Shown here: piece after piece, positions 18,122 through 25,698 of the stretch
How the letters are laid out: each line of letters starts with the position of its first letter
Numbering within the stretch: the stretch's first letter is position 1
Assembly (NCBI RefSeq): GCF_009664855.1
Contig: NZ_CP045928.1
Location: 372,001-436,000 of the forward strand
Length of the DNA stretch: 64,000 nucleotides
Source: Flavobacterium sp. SLB02
Lineage (GTDB): Bacteria; Bacteroidota; Bacteroidia; Flavobacteriales; Flavobacteriaceae
Direction: 5' to 3'
Program-made: the position numbers and the translations under genes
The notes under the pieces: generated by a model
What the model was told of the DNA's origin: nothing
Database searches by the model: none
What the model saw: the letters and a program-made list of their open reading frames with translations, nothing else

Positions 18122-18631
18122 ATGGAAACATTACAAATCAACAAAAAAGATGCGTTGATAGCGCATCAGGAAGCCGGACCAAAGACAAAGGTTATGCTTG
18201 AAAATTTACTGGGAAAAGCGATTTTCCTAAAAGTGATCACTGAGAGAATTAAAAACTTTGATGATATTCTTTCTGAGTTAAATATGCTAAGATCTGATTT
18301 CGATTTATCAAATCATGGTTTAGAGCCTGACGAAGTTGCGTACAGAAAAGCAAAGCTGGTTGCTAAAGCTTTAAATGAAGGCTGGATTCCTGATTGGAGT
18401 GATTCAAGCGAATATAAATACTTTGCTTGGTTCAAGATGGGTTCTCCTTCGGGTGTCGGGTTTTCGTACGACGGCTACGGTCGCTGGCCTTCGGGTTCGA
18501 CTGTCGGCTCGCGCCTTGCTTTTAAATCTGCTGAACTAGCAAAGTTTGCTGGTGAATTGTTTGAGCAGGAAATCTACAAACCATTATTAACTATTCAATC
18601 TTCTGAAAATGGAAACGGTACAAATAAATAA
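18122..18631 (+). CDS. DGR variable protein 1
   Basis: 169-residue target of the diversity-generating retroelement. N-terminal residues 1-55 are helical and resemble those of variable protein 2 (METLQINKK, MLENLLGKA). After YFAWFKM comes the variable repeat at residues 107-131, reading GSPSGVGF, then SYDGYGRWPSGSTVGSR. A further 38 residues follow (FKSAELAKFAGELFEQEIY), so the variable segment is internal and not at the C-terminus. No signal peptide or membrane segment. The GSR-plus-helix ending resembles short DGR targets of other Bacteroidota; a C-type-lectin-like fold is plausible but not shown. Overlaps the next target gene by 23 bp. Confidence 0.9.
   Translation: METLQINKKDALIAHQEAGPKTKVMLENLLGKAIFLKVITERIKNFDDILSELNMLRSDFDLSNHGLEPDEVAYRKAKLVAKALNEGWIPDWSDSSEYKYFAWFKMGSPSGVGFSYDGYGRWPSGSTVGSRLAFKSAELAKFAGELFEQEIYKPLLTIQSSENGNGTNK
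18440..18515 (+). repeat. DGR variable repeat VR1
   Basis: 76 bp aligned without gaps to the template repeat at 19511-19586. It differs at 16 of 20 template adenines (to G, C and T) and at none of the 56 other positions. Ends in the GC-rich block GGCTCGCGCC. Confidence 0.96.
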
Positions 18632-19091
18632 ATCAGCTGCTATACAAGCGCACGACCAGGCTACACCAAAGCAAAAATCTTTGCTTGAAAATCTTTTAGG
18701 TAAAAATGTTTTTGTGAAAAATATCAGAGAGCGTATTCAAACGATTCATGATGTTTTTGAATTAAACGGAACTACTGAAAAAGAGTTCGTTAAAAAATGG
18801 CGTGGCTTTGCTGATCACGAAATAGGTTATGCTTTAGAGTTGTTAGTGGTTGCAGCGTATAATGAAGGTAAATCTGCTGACTGGACAAATGATGATGAGC
18901 GTAAATACTTTGCTTATTTCAAGATGGGTTCTCCTTCGGGTGTCGGGTTTTCGTACGACTACTGCGATGGCTGGAATTCGTATTCGAGTGTCGGCTCGCG
19001 CCAAGTTTTTATTGGTCCTGATGCATATGAAAATTTGCTCGATGCGACCAAGAAATTTTTATCAGTGTACCAACAATCAAGAACAACATAA
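18609..19091 (+). CDS. DGR variable protein 2
   Basis: 160 residues, a paralogue of variable protein 1 (METVQINKS, LLENLLGKN). YFAYFKM precedes the variable repeat, which again starts at residue 107 and reads GSPSGVGF then SYDYCDGWNSYSSVGSR. A 29-residue tail follows (DAYENLLDATKKFLSVYQQ). It starts inside the end of the first target gene, so the two are translationally coupled and probably arose by tandem duplication. Function unknown; shared architecture suggests shared scaffold with different binding faces. Confidence 0.9.
   Translation: METVQINKSAAIQAHDQATPKQKSLLENLLGKNVFVKNIRERIQTIHDVFELNGTTEKEFVKKWRGFADHEIGYALELLVVAAYNEGKSADWTNDDERKYFAYFKMGSPSGVGFSYDYCDGWNSYSSVGSRQVFIGPDAYENLLDATKKFLSVYQQSRTT
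18927..19002 (+). repeat. DGR variable repeat VR2
   Basis: 76 bp, gap-free match to the template repeat. Changed at 12 of 20 template adenines and at 0 of 56 other positions. Confidence 0.96.
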
Positions 19092-19103
19092 TACCAAAAC
19101 ATC

Positions 19104-19481
19104 ATGAGCAAAATCGCTACAATAGAACAAATTTTCGAAAGTGAAAATTTAGATGCAAATGCAATTGTCGTAACGGGAATTCCTGAACGACATATTGAAG
19201 CTGTAAAAGCAATTGCGAAATTGATGGTTGCAACGGATTATCATAATCCCAACTTTAAACCTGATTTTACTGATTACGATCAGAATAAATATTCTCCTGT
19301 GGCCAACATGGGTTCTCCTTCGGGTGTCGGGTTTTCGTGCGACCTCTACGATGACTGGGGTACGGGTTCGAGTGTCGGCTCGCGCCTTGTTTCTGAGTCA
19401 AGAGAAACGGCAAAAATGATTTTCAATGAGTACCAAGATTTGTATAAAGAATTTATGGTTTACGATAGAGAAGTAAAGTAA
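19104..19481 (+). CDS. DGR variable protein 3
   Basis: 125 residues with a shorter, unrelated-looking N-terminus (MSKIATIEQIFESENLD) and the same core. YSPVANM precedes the variable repeat (residues 70-94), reading GSPSGVGF then SCDLYDDWGTGSSVGSR, followed by a 31-residue helical tail (SRETAKMIFNEYQDLYKEFM). The tail resembles that of variable protein 1, so the VR-plus-tail unit is the conserved module and the N-terminus is interchangeable. Template repeat starts 29 bp after the stop. Confidence 0.9.
   Translation: MSKIATIEQIFESENLDANAIVVTGIPERHIEAVKAIAKLMVATDYHNPNFKPDFTDYDQNKYSPVANMGSPSGVGFSCDLYDDWGTGSSVGSRLVSESRETAKMIFNEYQDLYKEFMVYDREVK
19311..19386 (+). repeat. DGR variable repeat VR3
   Basis: 76 bp, gap-free match to the template repeat. 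Changed at 14 of 20 template adenines and at 0 of 56 other positions. One change turns the otherwise constant Tyr of the SYD motif into Cys. Confidence 0.96.
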
Positions 19482-19510
19482 TAAAATAGGTTGTGCAGTG
19501 AGTTGCTGAC

Positions 19511-19586
19511 AGTTCTCCTTCAGGTGTCAGGTTTTCGTACAACAACTACGATAACTGGAATACGAATTCGAATGTCAGCTCGCGCC
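19511..19586 (+). ncRNA. DGR template repeat (TR)
   Basis: 76-bp non-coding donor between the last target gene and the reverse transcriptase. It holds 20 adenines concentrated in AAC/AAT codons (in the target frame SYNNYDNWNTNSNVSSR), the codon style that gives the widest amino-acid range when adenines are mutated. The GC-rich end AGCTCGCGCC matches the ends of all three variable repeats except for one adenine. Transcribed as RNA and copied with errors at adenines in known DGRs. Confidence 0.95.
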
Positions 19587-19615
19587 GAGCAAAAGATATT
19601 AAATCATTGCAAACC

Positions 19616-19678
19616 TTGCCGACATGGCAAAAAAACACATAATTAAAAGGTCGTTGGTACTTCGCGGGAAAACGACCT
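19616..19678 (+). ncRNA. Structured spacer RNA between TR and reverse transcriptase
   Basis: Two stem-loops: TTGCC / GGCAA (19616-19630, 5-nt loop) and AGGTCGTT / AACGACCT (19648-19655 and 19671-19678, 15-nt loop). In studied DGRs the RNA just after TR is needed for priming and RT binding; the hairpins sit exactly there. The last one ends 13 bp before the RT start codon and could also affect its translation. Confidence 0.6.
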
Positions 19679-19691
19679 ATTTAAGCAAGGC

Positions 19692-20654
19692 ATGAAAAGA
19701 GTAAGTAATTTATACGATAAGATAATAAGCTTAGAGAATCTTAGAAAGGCTGATGAAGTTGCTCAAAAAGGTAAACAGAGTCAATACGGTGTTGTGCTTC
19801 ATAATCAGGACAAAGAAGCTAATATTTTGAAGCTTCATGAGTGGCTGGTTAAAAAGGAATACAAAACTTCTGAATACCAAATTTTTAAAGTTTACGAACC
19901 AAAGGAAAGGGATGTTTTTAAGTTGCCGTATTTCCCGGATAGAATAATGCATCATGCTATAATGATACACCTTGAAAAAGTGTTTGTATCTGTTTTTACT
20001 GCTGATAGCTATAGTTGTATTAAGGGAAAAGGTATTCATGCAGCATCCAATAAATTGAAGCTGACTTTAAAAGATGTACCAGGTACGAAGTACTGTTTGA
20101 AATTGGATATTAAAAAGTTTTATCCAAATGTAGATCATGATATTTTGAAAATGCTTCTTAGAAGAAAAATAAAAGATAAGGATTTGCTTTGGTTGTTAGA
20201 TGAAATCATTGATAGTGCTGAAGGATTACCAATTGGTAATTATTTGAGTCAGTATTTCGCTAATTATTTTTTGACTGGTTTTGATCACTGGATTAAAGAG
20301 AATAAAAAGGTAAAGTATTATTTCAGGTACGCAGATGATATCGTGATTCTGTCTGAAAGCAAAGTTTATCTGCATTCTCTTTTGAGTGAGATTAAATTGT
20401 ATTTGAGCGATAATTTAAAGCTGACTGTAAAGGGTAATTATCAGGTGTTTCCTGTTAGTGTTAGAGGGATAGATTTTTTAGGTTATAGGTTTTATCATGA
20501 GTATGTGTTGCTTCGAAAATCAATTAAAAAAAGATTTGCTAAAGCAGTATCAAAAAAGAAAGATAGAAGTGTTTTGGCGGCTTATTGGGGCTGGGCAAAA
20601 CATTGTAATTCTAAACACCTAATTAAAAAATTAATACCTAATGAAAAATTTTAA
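19692..20654 (+). CDS. DGR reverse transcriptase
   Basis: 320-residue reverse transcriptase that copies TR RNA with errors at adenines. Palm motifs: KLDIKKFYPNVDH (catalytic Asp139), GLPIGNYLSQ at residues 178-187, which is the DGR-type motif 4, and YADD at 213-216. No maturase X, endonuclease or protease domain, so not a group II intron protein; length is normal for DGR enzymes. It follows TR by 105 bp and overlaps the next gene by 14 bp, so it is expressed as part of the early operon. Confidence 0.96.
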   Translation: MKRVSNLYDKIISLENLRKADEVAQKGKQSQYGVVLHNQDKEANILKLHEWLVKKEYKTSEYQIFKVYEPKERDVFKLPYFPDRIMHHAIMIHLEKVFVSVFTADSYSCIKGKGIHAASNKLKLTLKDVPGTKYCLKLDIKKFYPNVDHDILKMLLRRKIKDKDLLWLLDEIIDSAEGLPIGNYLSQYFANYFLTGFDHWIKENKKVKYYFRYADDIVILSESKVYLHSLLSEIKLYLSDNLKLTVKGNYQVFPVSVRGIDFLGYRFYHEYVLLRKSIKKRFAKAVSKKKDRSVLAAYWGWAKHCNSKHLIKKLIPNEKF

Positions 20655-20937
20655 AGATTTCAATATACAGCCGGTTATTGAAAATTTTGTAGGCGATAAA
20701 ATTGAAACGAAAAAACTTTTAGACAAAGAGATTGTTATTAAAGATTTCAAAGTTGTGCCCTCAAAATTTGAAGGTCGTGGTGATCGGCTTGATATGCAGA
20801 TTGAATATAAGGACGAAGATAGGGTTGTATTTACTGGTGGTAAGTACCTAATTCAAACAATAGAAAAAGTGCCAAAAGATTGTTTTCCTTTTAAAGCAAA
20901 GATTGTAGAAATGGATGGTCATTTGGAATTTGTGTAA
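20641..20937 (+). CDS. Unknown early protein, possible OB-fold nucleic-acid binder
   Basis: 98 residues, beta-rich (IVIKDFKVVPSKFEGRGDRL, YKDEDRVVFTGG, FPFKAKIVEMDGHLEF). Strand pattern resembles small single-stranded-DNA-binding OB folds seen in phage replication modules, but no signature is decisive. It overlaps the reverse transcriptase gene by 14 bp. It could belong to replication or could assist the DGR; it does not look like the four-helix Avd protein. Confidence 0.6.
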   Translation: MKNFKDFNIQPVIENFVGDKIETKKLLDKEIVIKDFKVVPSKFEGRGDRLDMQIEYKDEDRVVFTGGKYLIQTIEKVPKDCFPFKAKIVEMDGHLEFV

Positions 20938-20955
20938 TTAATTAAAATAATAATT

Positions 20956-21273
20956 ATGAAAATATATCAAAATAATCAGGCTGTCTGGTTGCTTATTTGG
21001 GAGTTGAACCCAAAAAAAAGGAATACTAATAACGAGGTATCATTTTATGCGGAGCATGAAATTTCAGTCGATGATATAATAATATCGAATCCAGGAGATA
21101 CAAGTGTGTCTTCTTATAAGATTATTGAAATTATTGGAGTTAGACCGTCAAAATTGAAAGATAAAATGCATTACACATGTAAGACTGAATGGTGTGTTAA
21201 TACAGTTCCCTTTTTTAAAGGCTTGGATTTATCAAATACAGGTAAGTCGTTTCAAAAACTAGTAAACGGTTAG
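20956..21273 (+). CDS. Phage protein of unknown function
   Basis: 105 residues, mixed alpha/beta, no signal or membrane segment. The centre (SVDDIIISNPGDTSVSSYKIIEI) looks like a small beta-barrel. It lies in the same operon between the OB-like gene and the next unknown. No family recognised. Confidence 0.65.
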   Translation: MKIYQNNQAVWLLIWELNPKKRNTNNEVSFYAEHEISVDDIIISNPGDTSVSSYKIIEIIGVRPSKLKDKMHYTCKTEWCVNTVPFFKGLDLSNTGKSFQKLVNG

Positions 21274-21278
21274 AACAT

Positions 21279-21575
21279 ATGAAAACAATCGCTTTTGATG
21301 CAGAATATGCGAATAAATTAGAGTTAGCTATAAGTTCAGAATTTGGATGTAATCGCTCTGAAATTTTAAGTCTTCGTGATTCGTTTGTAAAGAAAGTGAC
21401 TGTTTTTATTTTGTTTAAAACTAAAGATTATGATACTCGTGTTTTGGGGGCTAATTATCAAATCTCGTGGTTATATATCCCAACGGTTATAAAAGAAATT
21501 GAATACATGTTGAAAGTTGTTCCGGGTTTTGAAATTAAAATTAAAAATGTTTATCAACTAATAAGCGAAAAATGA
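21279..21575 (+). CDS. Phage protein of unknown function
   Basis: 98 residues. Residues 1-40 contain a possible helix pair (NKLELAISSEFGCNRSEILSLRD). Start 5 bp after the previous stop; overlaps the PcfK gene by 4 bp, so it belongs to the replication operon. No family recognised. Confidence 0.65.
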   Translation: MKTIAFDAEYANKLELAISSEFGCNRSEILSLRDSFVKKVTVFILFKTKDYDTRVLGANYQISWLYIPTVIKEIEYMLKVVPGFEIKIKNVYQLISEK

Positions 21576-22090
21576 AGACATCAAAAGAATTTAAGGAAGC
21601 AATTCAAAATTATCTTGAGAAACGAGCTGCAGAAGATGAATTGTTTGCGGTTACTTATAAGAAGGAAAATAAAAGTTTGGATGAATGTTGTAATTACATT
21701 ATGAAGTGCGCTCAAAGTGGTGGTTGTGGTGGTTATTCTGACAATGAAGTATTTGGTTGGGCTGTTCATTATTACGATGAAGATGATATAAAAAACATCA
21801 AATCTGTAAGTGGAAAAGTGATTGTGAATCATTCAGTGGAACTTTCGGAAGAAGATAAAGCAAAGGCTGTTGAACAGGGTATGGAGCGGGCAATAGAAGA
21901 AGCGAAGCTACAAGCTAAAAAAAATCTAGCAGGCAAGGTAAAGCTATCTGAAGAAGAAAAGCGTGAGGCGAAACAAGTTGCTTTTGAAAAAGTTGTTTCT
22001 GATCAAAAAGAGAAACTAGTCACTAAAAAAGCAAAAAGAAAAGAAGGTCTTGTTGTGAAAGATGAAACGGATTTATTTAGTGGATTATGA
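21572..22090 (+). CDS. PcfK-like protein
   Basis: 172 residues with the PcfK-like N-terminal region (FKEAIQNYLEKRAAEDELFA, CCNYIMKCA, then YSDNEVFGWAVHYYDEDDI) and a long charged helical C-terminus. PcfK and PcfJ proteins are found next to each other in Bacteroidota conjugative elements and temperate phages; biochemical role is not established. Overlaps pcfJ by 4 bp, as usual for the pair. Confidence 0.85.
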   Translation: MKTSKEFKEAIQNYLEKRAAEDELFAVTYKKENKSLDECCNYIMKCAQSGGCGGYSDNEVFGWAVHYYDEDDIKNIKSVSGKVIVNHSVELSEEDKAKAVEQGMERAIEEAKLQAKKNLAGKVKLSEEEKREAKQVAFEKVVSDQKEKLVTKKAKRKEGLVVKDETDLFSGL

Positions 22091-23448
22091 TACCTAAAAC
22101 TAAATTACAAGTAGAAGTTTGGAATCTTCATAAAAGACTTTATGATCCAGTGGATCAAGAGCCGTTTGTTATTTCGAAACATGATTTTTATTACACTACT
22201 CATTATAAGAATCTTATTTGTTTAGAATGTAATCATCAATGGAAACCTGAAATGGCACTTTGGAAAGAAGAAACGATTGGTGTGAAATGTCCTCATTGCG
22301 ATAAGAAATTGAAGAAAATAGCAATTAATAATGGGTGTTTTACTAGAGTTATAACATACTCGGTTGTTCAGGTTGTGAATAGGTTTCAGGTTGTAAGATA
22401 TTTTTCCTGTTGGAAAAGTATGTATAAAAATAAAAAGCCAAGCTATTGGTTTCGGAATTTATTCGAAGAGTGGAAGGACTATGATAAGAATAAAGAAGTG
22501 TTTATTGGCTTAAATACAACATGGACTGGGGATGGATTTAGTTCTTCAGGTTATGAGGTTAGATATAATAATCGCAAATATGGCCAAACTGAATATGATC
22601 GGTTTGCATCAGATTTTAATTGTCCTGGAGCGGAGTTTCTACCTAGATTTAAAAAGTATGGTTTAGGTAATGATTTTCATAATTGTGATTACAGATATCT
22701 ATTAAAGAAACTTGAAGGAAGTCCTATGATTGAAACTCTGTTGAAAGCAAAGCAAAAAGAACTTTTGTTTTATGCTGTTCACAAAGATGAAAGATATCGT
22801 TCTTATTGGTCTCAAATTAAAATCTTACTTCGTCATAAGTATAAACTGAATGATGCCGGTATTTGGTATGATTATCTTCAATTGCTAAAGGAATTTGGAA
22901 AAGATATATCGAATCCAAAATTTATTCTACCTAAAAATCTTAAAAAATCTCACAACGAATATGTTGTTAAGAAACAAAAACAAACTGAAAAAGCACGTAT
23001 CGAAAGAGAGCTTAAGAGGCAAGAAAGTGAAAGACTTAAGGCTGAAGCTGAAGAAGCGTTAAAAAACATTAAAAAAGAGGTATTTAAGGGTTTTGTTATG
23101 AAGAAAGGTGATGTTTTAATAGTGCCGTTAATTGAAGATGATGATGTCATGGAAGAAGGTAAAATATTAAAACATTGTGTGCACGCAAATGCATATCATA
23201 AAAAGCCTGGTATACTCTTAATGTCTGCACGGGTGGATGGTAAAAGGATTGAGACTATAGAGATATCATTGGCTAGTTACTCGATTATACAATGCCGGGG
23301 AAAAGGTAATGGGATAACGCAATATCATGATGAGATCATTGCAATAGTAAGGCAAAATATGGGCAAAATATCACGTCTGGTTGAAAAACAGAAGAAATTG
23401 AAGGGTTTGGATCTAAGTGTGAATAAACTTCAAGTAGAAGCTGCGTAA
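22087..23448 (+). CDS. PcfJ-like protein
   Basis: 453-residue PcfJ-family protein. A small zinc-binding site is visible (CLECNHQW near residue 43 and CPHC near 66). The middle holds a basic coiled coil (KKQKQTEKARIERELKRQES), followed by the family C-terminal domain (LKHCVHANAY, RVDGKRIETIEIS, CRGKGN). Coupled by 4-bp overlap to pcfK. A role in DNA processing or replication is inferred from conserved association with mobile-element replication modules. Confidence 0.85.
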   Translation: MIPKTKLQVEVWNLHKRLYDPVDQEPFVISKHDFYYTTHYKNLICLECNHQWKPEMALWKEETIGVKCPHCDKKLKKIAINNGCFTRVITYSVVQVVNRFQVVRYFSCWKSMYKNKKPSYWFRNLFEEWKDYDKNKEVFIGLNTTWTGDGFSSSGYEVRYNNRKYGQTEYDRFASDFNCPGAEFLPRFKKYGLGNDFHNCDYRYLLKKLEGSPMIETLLKAKQKELLFYAVHKDERYRSYWSQIKILLRHKYKLNDAGIWYDYLQLLKEFGKDISNPKFILPKNLKKSHNEYVVKKQKQTEKARIERELKRQESERLKAEAEEALKNIKKEVFKGFVMKKGDVLIVPLIEDDDVMEEGKILKHCVHANAYHKKPGILLMSARVDGKRIETIEISLASYSIIQCRGKGNGITQYHDEIIAIVRQNMGKISRLVEKQKKLKGLDLSVNKLQVEAA

Positions 23449-23480
23449 ATCATTCGAATTAAAAGATAAAAATTTAATTA

Positions 23481-24182
23481 ATGGCAAAACTAACAAAGCA
23501 AAACGTTCCTTATGGAATGGTTCCGAATACGTTGTTAAACGATAATACAATATCGTTAAAAGCAAAGGGTTTGTTTGCCTTTATGCAGTCTAAGCCTGAA
23601 GGCTGGAATTTCTCTGTAGATAAAATTGCTTTTCAGTGTAAAGAGGCAAAATCGAGTATTTCTGAAGGTTTAAAAGAGTTAGAAATATTAGGTTATTTGG
23701 TAAGAAAAAAGCAGCAAACTGGTAATGGTTTTATTGTTGATTATCACCTTTATTTTGATACTAACAACGAAAAACCAATGACCGATTTCCAAGCATTGGA
23801 AACCCAAGTATTGGAAATTCCAATGTTGGAAAATCCAATTATTGGAAAATCGGTAAATAATAGTAAGAAAGATATAAGCAAGAAAGATAATAGTAATAAA
23901 GAAAAGAGAGAAGAAACTTCGCTCGCTTTTTTTGAAAATAATTATCCTTCAAGATTTGAAGTAATGATGATGCAGTTTAAAAAACAAATTCATGACTTCG
24001 TAAAATTCGAGCAGCTTTTCGAAGCGACTGTTTTGCAGGAAAAATTAGAATACGATGGTGATGTGATTGAAGGCCGTTTTCGAAAGTTTGCAATCAACTG
24101 GGTTTTTAACCAGGATAAATTTGAAAAGCCTGTAATTGAATTAAACCCGAATCAGAAAAAAGAAAAAATAGGAGGTATATGA
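23481..24182 (+). CDS. Helix-turn-helix replication initiator (DnaD/replisome-organiser type)
   Basis: 233 residues. The N-terminal winged helix (residues about 5-95: YGMVPNTLLNDNTISLKAKG, SSISEGLKELEILGYLVRK) is typical of phage replication organisers. After a low-complexity linker rich in K, S and N, the C-terminal region (FVKFEQLFEATVL, FAINWVFNQDKF) resembles the DnaD-type helicase-loading segment. Overlaps dnaB by 4 bp, which supports a joint role in origin opening and helicase loading. Confidence 0.8.
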   Translation: MAKLTKQNVPYGMVPNTLLNDNTISLKAKGLFAFMQSKPEGWNFSVDKIAFQCKEAKSSISEGLKELEILGYLVRKKQQTGNGFIVDYHLYFDTNNEKPMTDFQALETQVLEIPMLENPIIGKSVNNSKKDISKKDNSNKEKREETSLAFFENNYPSRFEVMMMQFKKQIHDFVKFEQLFEATVLQEKLEYDGDVIEGRFRKFAINWVFNQDKFEKPVIELNPNQKKEKIGGI

Positions 24183-25696
24183 AAGATATTGATTTACAAA
24201 AAGGCAAATTACTTCCGCAATGTGTTGAGATTGAAACTGCGGTTTTGGGTGCAATGCTAATAGATTCAAGAGGTGTTGATGAAGCGCTTTCGATAATATC
24301 AAAACCAGATATATTTTATAAAGATCAGCATAAGTATATTTTTACTGCAATACAAAGTTTATACAATGCCGGTAGTCCTGTGGATATGTTGACTGTAAGT
24401 TCAGAGTTAAGAAAATTAGGTCTAATAGAGTTGGCTGGTGGTGATTTTTATTTGATAGAATTAACACAACGAATAGCTTCTGCAGCACATATAGATTACC
24501 ACTGTAGATTGATATTGCAAAAGTTTATGGCACGTCAGACTATCGTTTTTTCAAGTCTTATCATTGGATTAGCTTATGATGAAACGACCGATATTTTTGA
24601 CTTAATGTCTCGTTGGCAGGATGAGTTTGATAAAGTTCAGGACTTTGTGAGTACTGGGCGTGATACAATGTCTTTTCCGGCTGCGTTACAGAATCTGAAG
24701 AAAGAAATTGAATTGCTTACTGCGAACAAAGAAGAAGTAAAACTGGTTGGTGTTCATACCGGCTTTAGAAGGTTGAATAAATACACGGGTGGATATCGTA
24801 ATCAGGAATTGATAATTGTGGCAGCACGTCCTGGAATGGGTAAAACTGCTTATGTTTTGAAGTGTGCTATTGAAAATTGTAAGATTGGAAATCCTGTATG
24901 TATTATTTCATTAGAAATGAGTATGCAGCAATTAACGGCGCGTTCAGTTGCAATAGATACTAACTTTCATTTGAAACAATTATTAAAAACAGGTTTTGAA
25001 AAAAATGAATACTTCGCAACTTACACACAGCATCAGGAACGTATGAAAGAATATCCGATGTATATTGATGATAGTGGTAAAACCGATATATCTGATGTGA
25101 TTATCAAAGTTAAATTACAGGTTAGGCGCTTTAAGATAAAGCTGGTGATTATTGATTATTTGCAGTTGATGACTGACCGAACAGTAAAAGGAAACCGTGA
25201 AGCGGAAATATCTTCTATATCAAGAAAGTTGAAAGCTTTAGCAAAACAATTAGATCTTCCAGTGATTGCTTTGTCTCAATTATCTAGAGCGGTTGAAACT
25301 CGTGGTTCAAGTAAACGTCCAATGTTGTCTGACTTACGTGAGAGTGGAGCAATTGAGCAAGATGCGGATATTGTGCAGTTTCTTTATCGTCCGGAATATT
25401 ATAAGATTGAAATGAGTGAGGAAGATTACACAGATGATATGCATCCTTTGATTGCAGCGGGTGCAAATAGTGAAGTGATCTTCGCAAAGTATCGTGGTGG
25501 TTCTCCTAATACTGCATTGTTGAAATGGATTGGTGATAAGACAAAGTTTGTTGATGTAGAATGTCCTGATGATATGCGTGAAGAACTTGAGGAATATAAC
25601 GAGCCTAAAGCTTTGCCTACTCCAACACCTAGCGAAGCTTTCTATTCGATAGATGATGTGAGTGATAACAAAGATAATAACGGAATAGATTTCTAA
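24179..25696 (+). CDS. dnaB: Replicative DNA helicase, DnaB family
   Basis: 505-residue hexameric helicase. N-terminal DnaB domain starts PQCVEIETAVLGAMLIDS; RecA-like core has Walker A RPGMGKTA near residue 217, Walker B LVIIDYLQLM, and the arginine-finger region RESGAIEQDADIVQFLYRP. Full normal length. A few extra acidic residues and a poly-Asn tail close the protein. Coupled to the initiator gene, so the phage brings its own fork helicase and presumably relies on host primase and polymerase. Confidence 0.94.
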   Translation: MKDIDLQKGKLLPQCVEIETAVLGAMLIDSRGVDEALSIISKPDIFYKDQHKYIFTAIQSLYNAGSPVDMLTVSSELRKLGLIELAGGDFYLIELTQRIASAAHIDYHCRLILQKFMARQTIVFSSLIIGLAYDETTDIFDLMSRWQDEFDKVQDFVSTGRDTMSFPAALQNLKKEIELLTANKEEVKLVGVHTGFRRLNKYTGGYRNQELIIVAARPGMGKTAYVLKCAIENCKIGNPVCIISLEMSMQQLTARSVAIDTNFHLKQLLKTGFEKNEYFATYTQHQERMKEYPMYIDDSGKTDISDVIIKVKLQVRRFKIKLVIIDYLQLMTDRTVKGNREAEISSISRKLKALAKQLDLPVIALSQLSRAVETRGSSKRPMLSDLRESGAIEQDADIVQFLYRPEYYKIEMSEEDYTDDMHPLIAAGANSEVIFAKYRGGSPNTALLKWIGDKTKFVDVECPDDMREELEEYNEPKALPTPTPSEAFYSIDDVSDNKDNNGIDF

Positions 25697-25698
25697 TC

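Noticed and set aside
18850..19107. 85-codon frame overlapping the second DGR target
   Set aside because: Shifted frame of the VR-containing gene; the similar short frame at 19228-19419 is the same artefact of the shared VR sequence.
18440..19386. The three repeats as ordinary tandem gene duplication
   Set aside because: Duplicated genes would diverge at all bases and at synonymous sites. Here differences from the template fall only at template adenines, while the flanking gene sequence has diverged strongly.
19692..20654. Reverse transcriptase as a group II intron maturase or retron
   Set aside because: No maturase X, DNA-binding or HNH domain; no intron boundaries or msr-msd structure. 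The GLPIGNYLSQ motif and adjacent TR fit a DGR.
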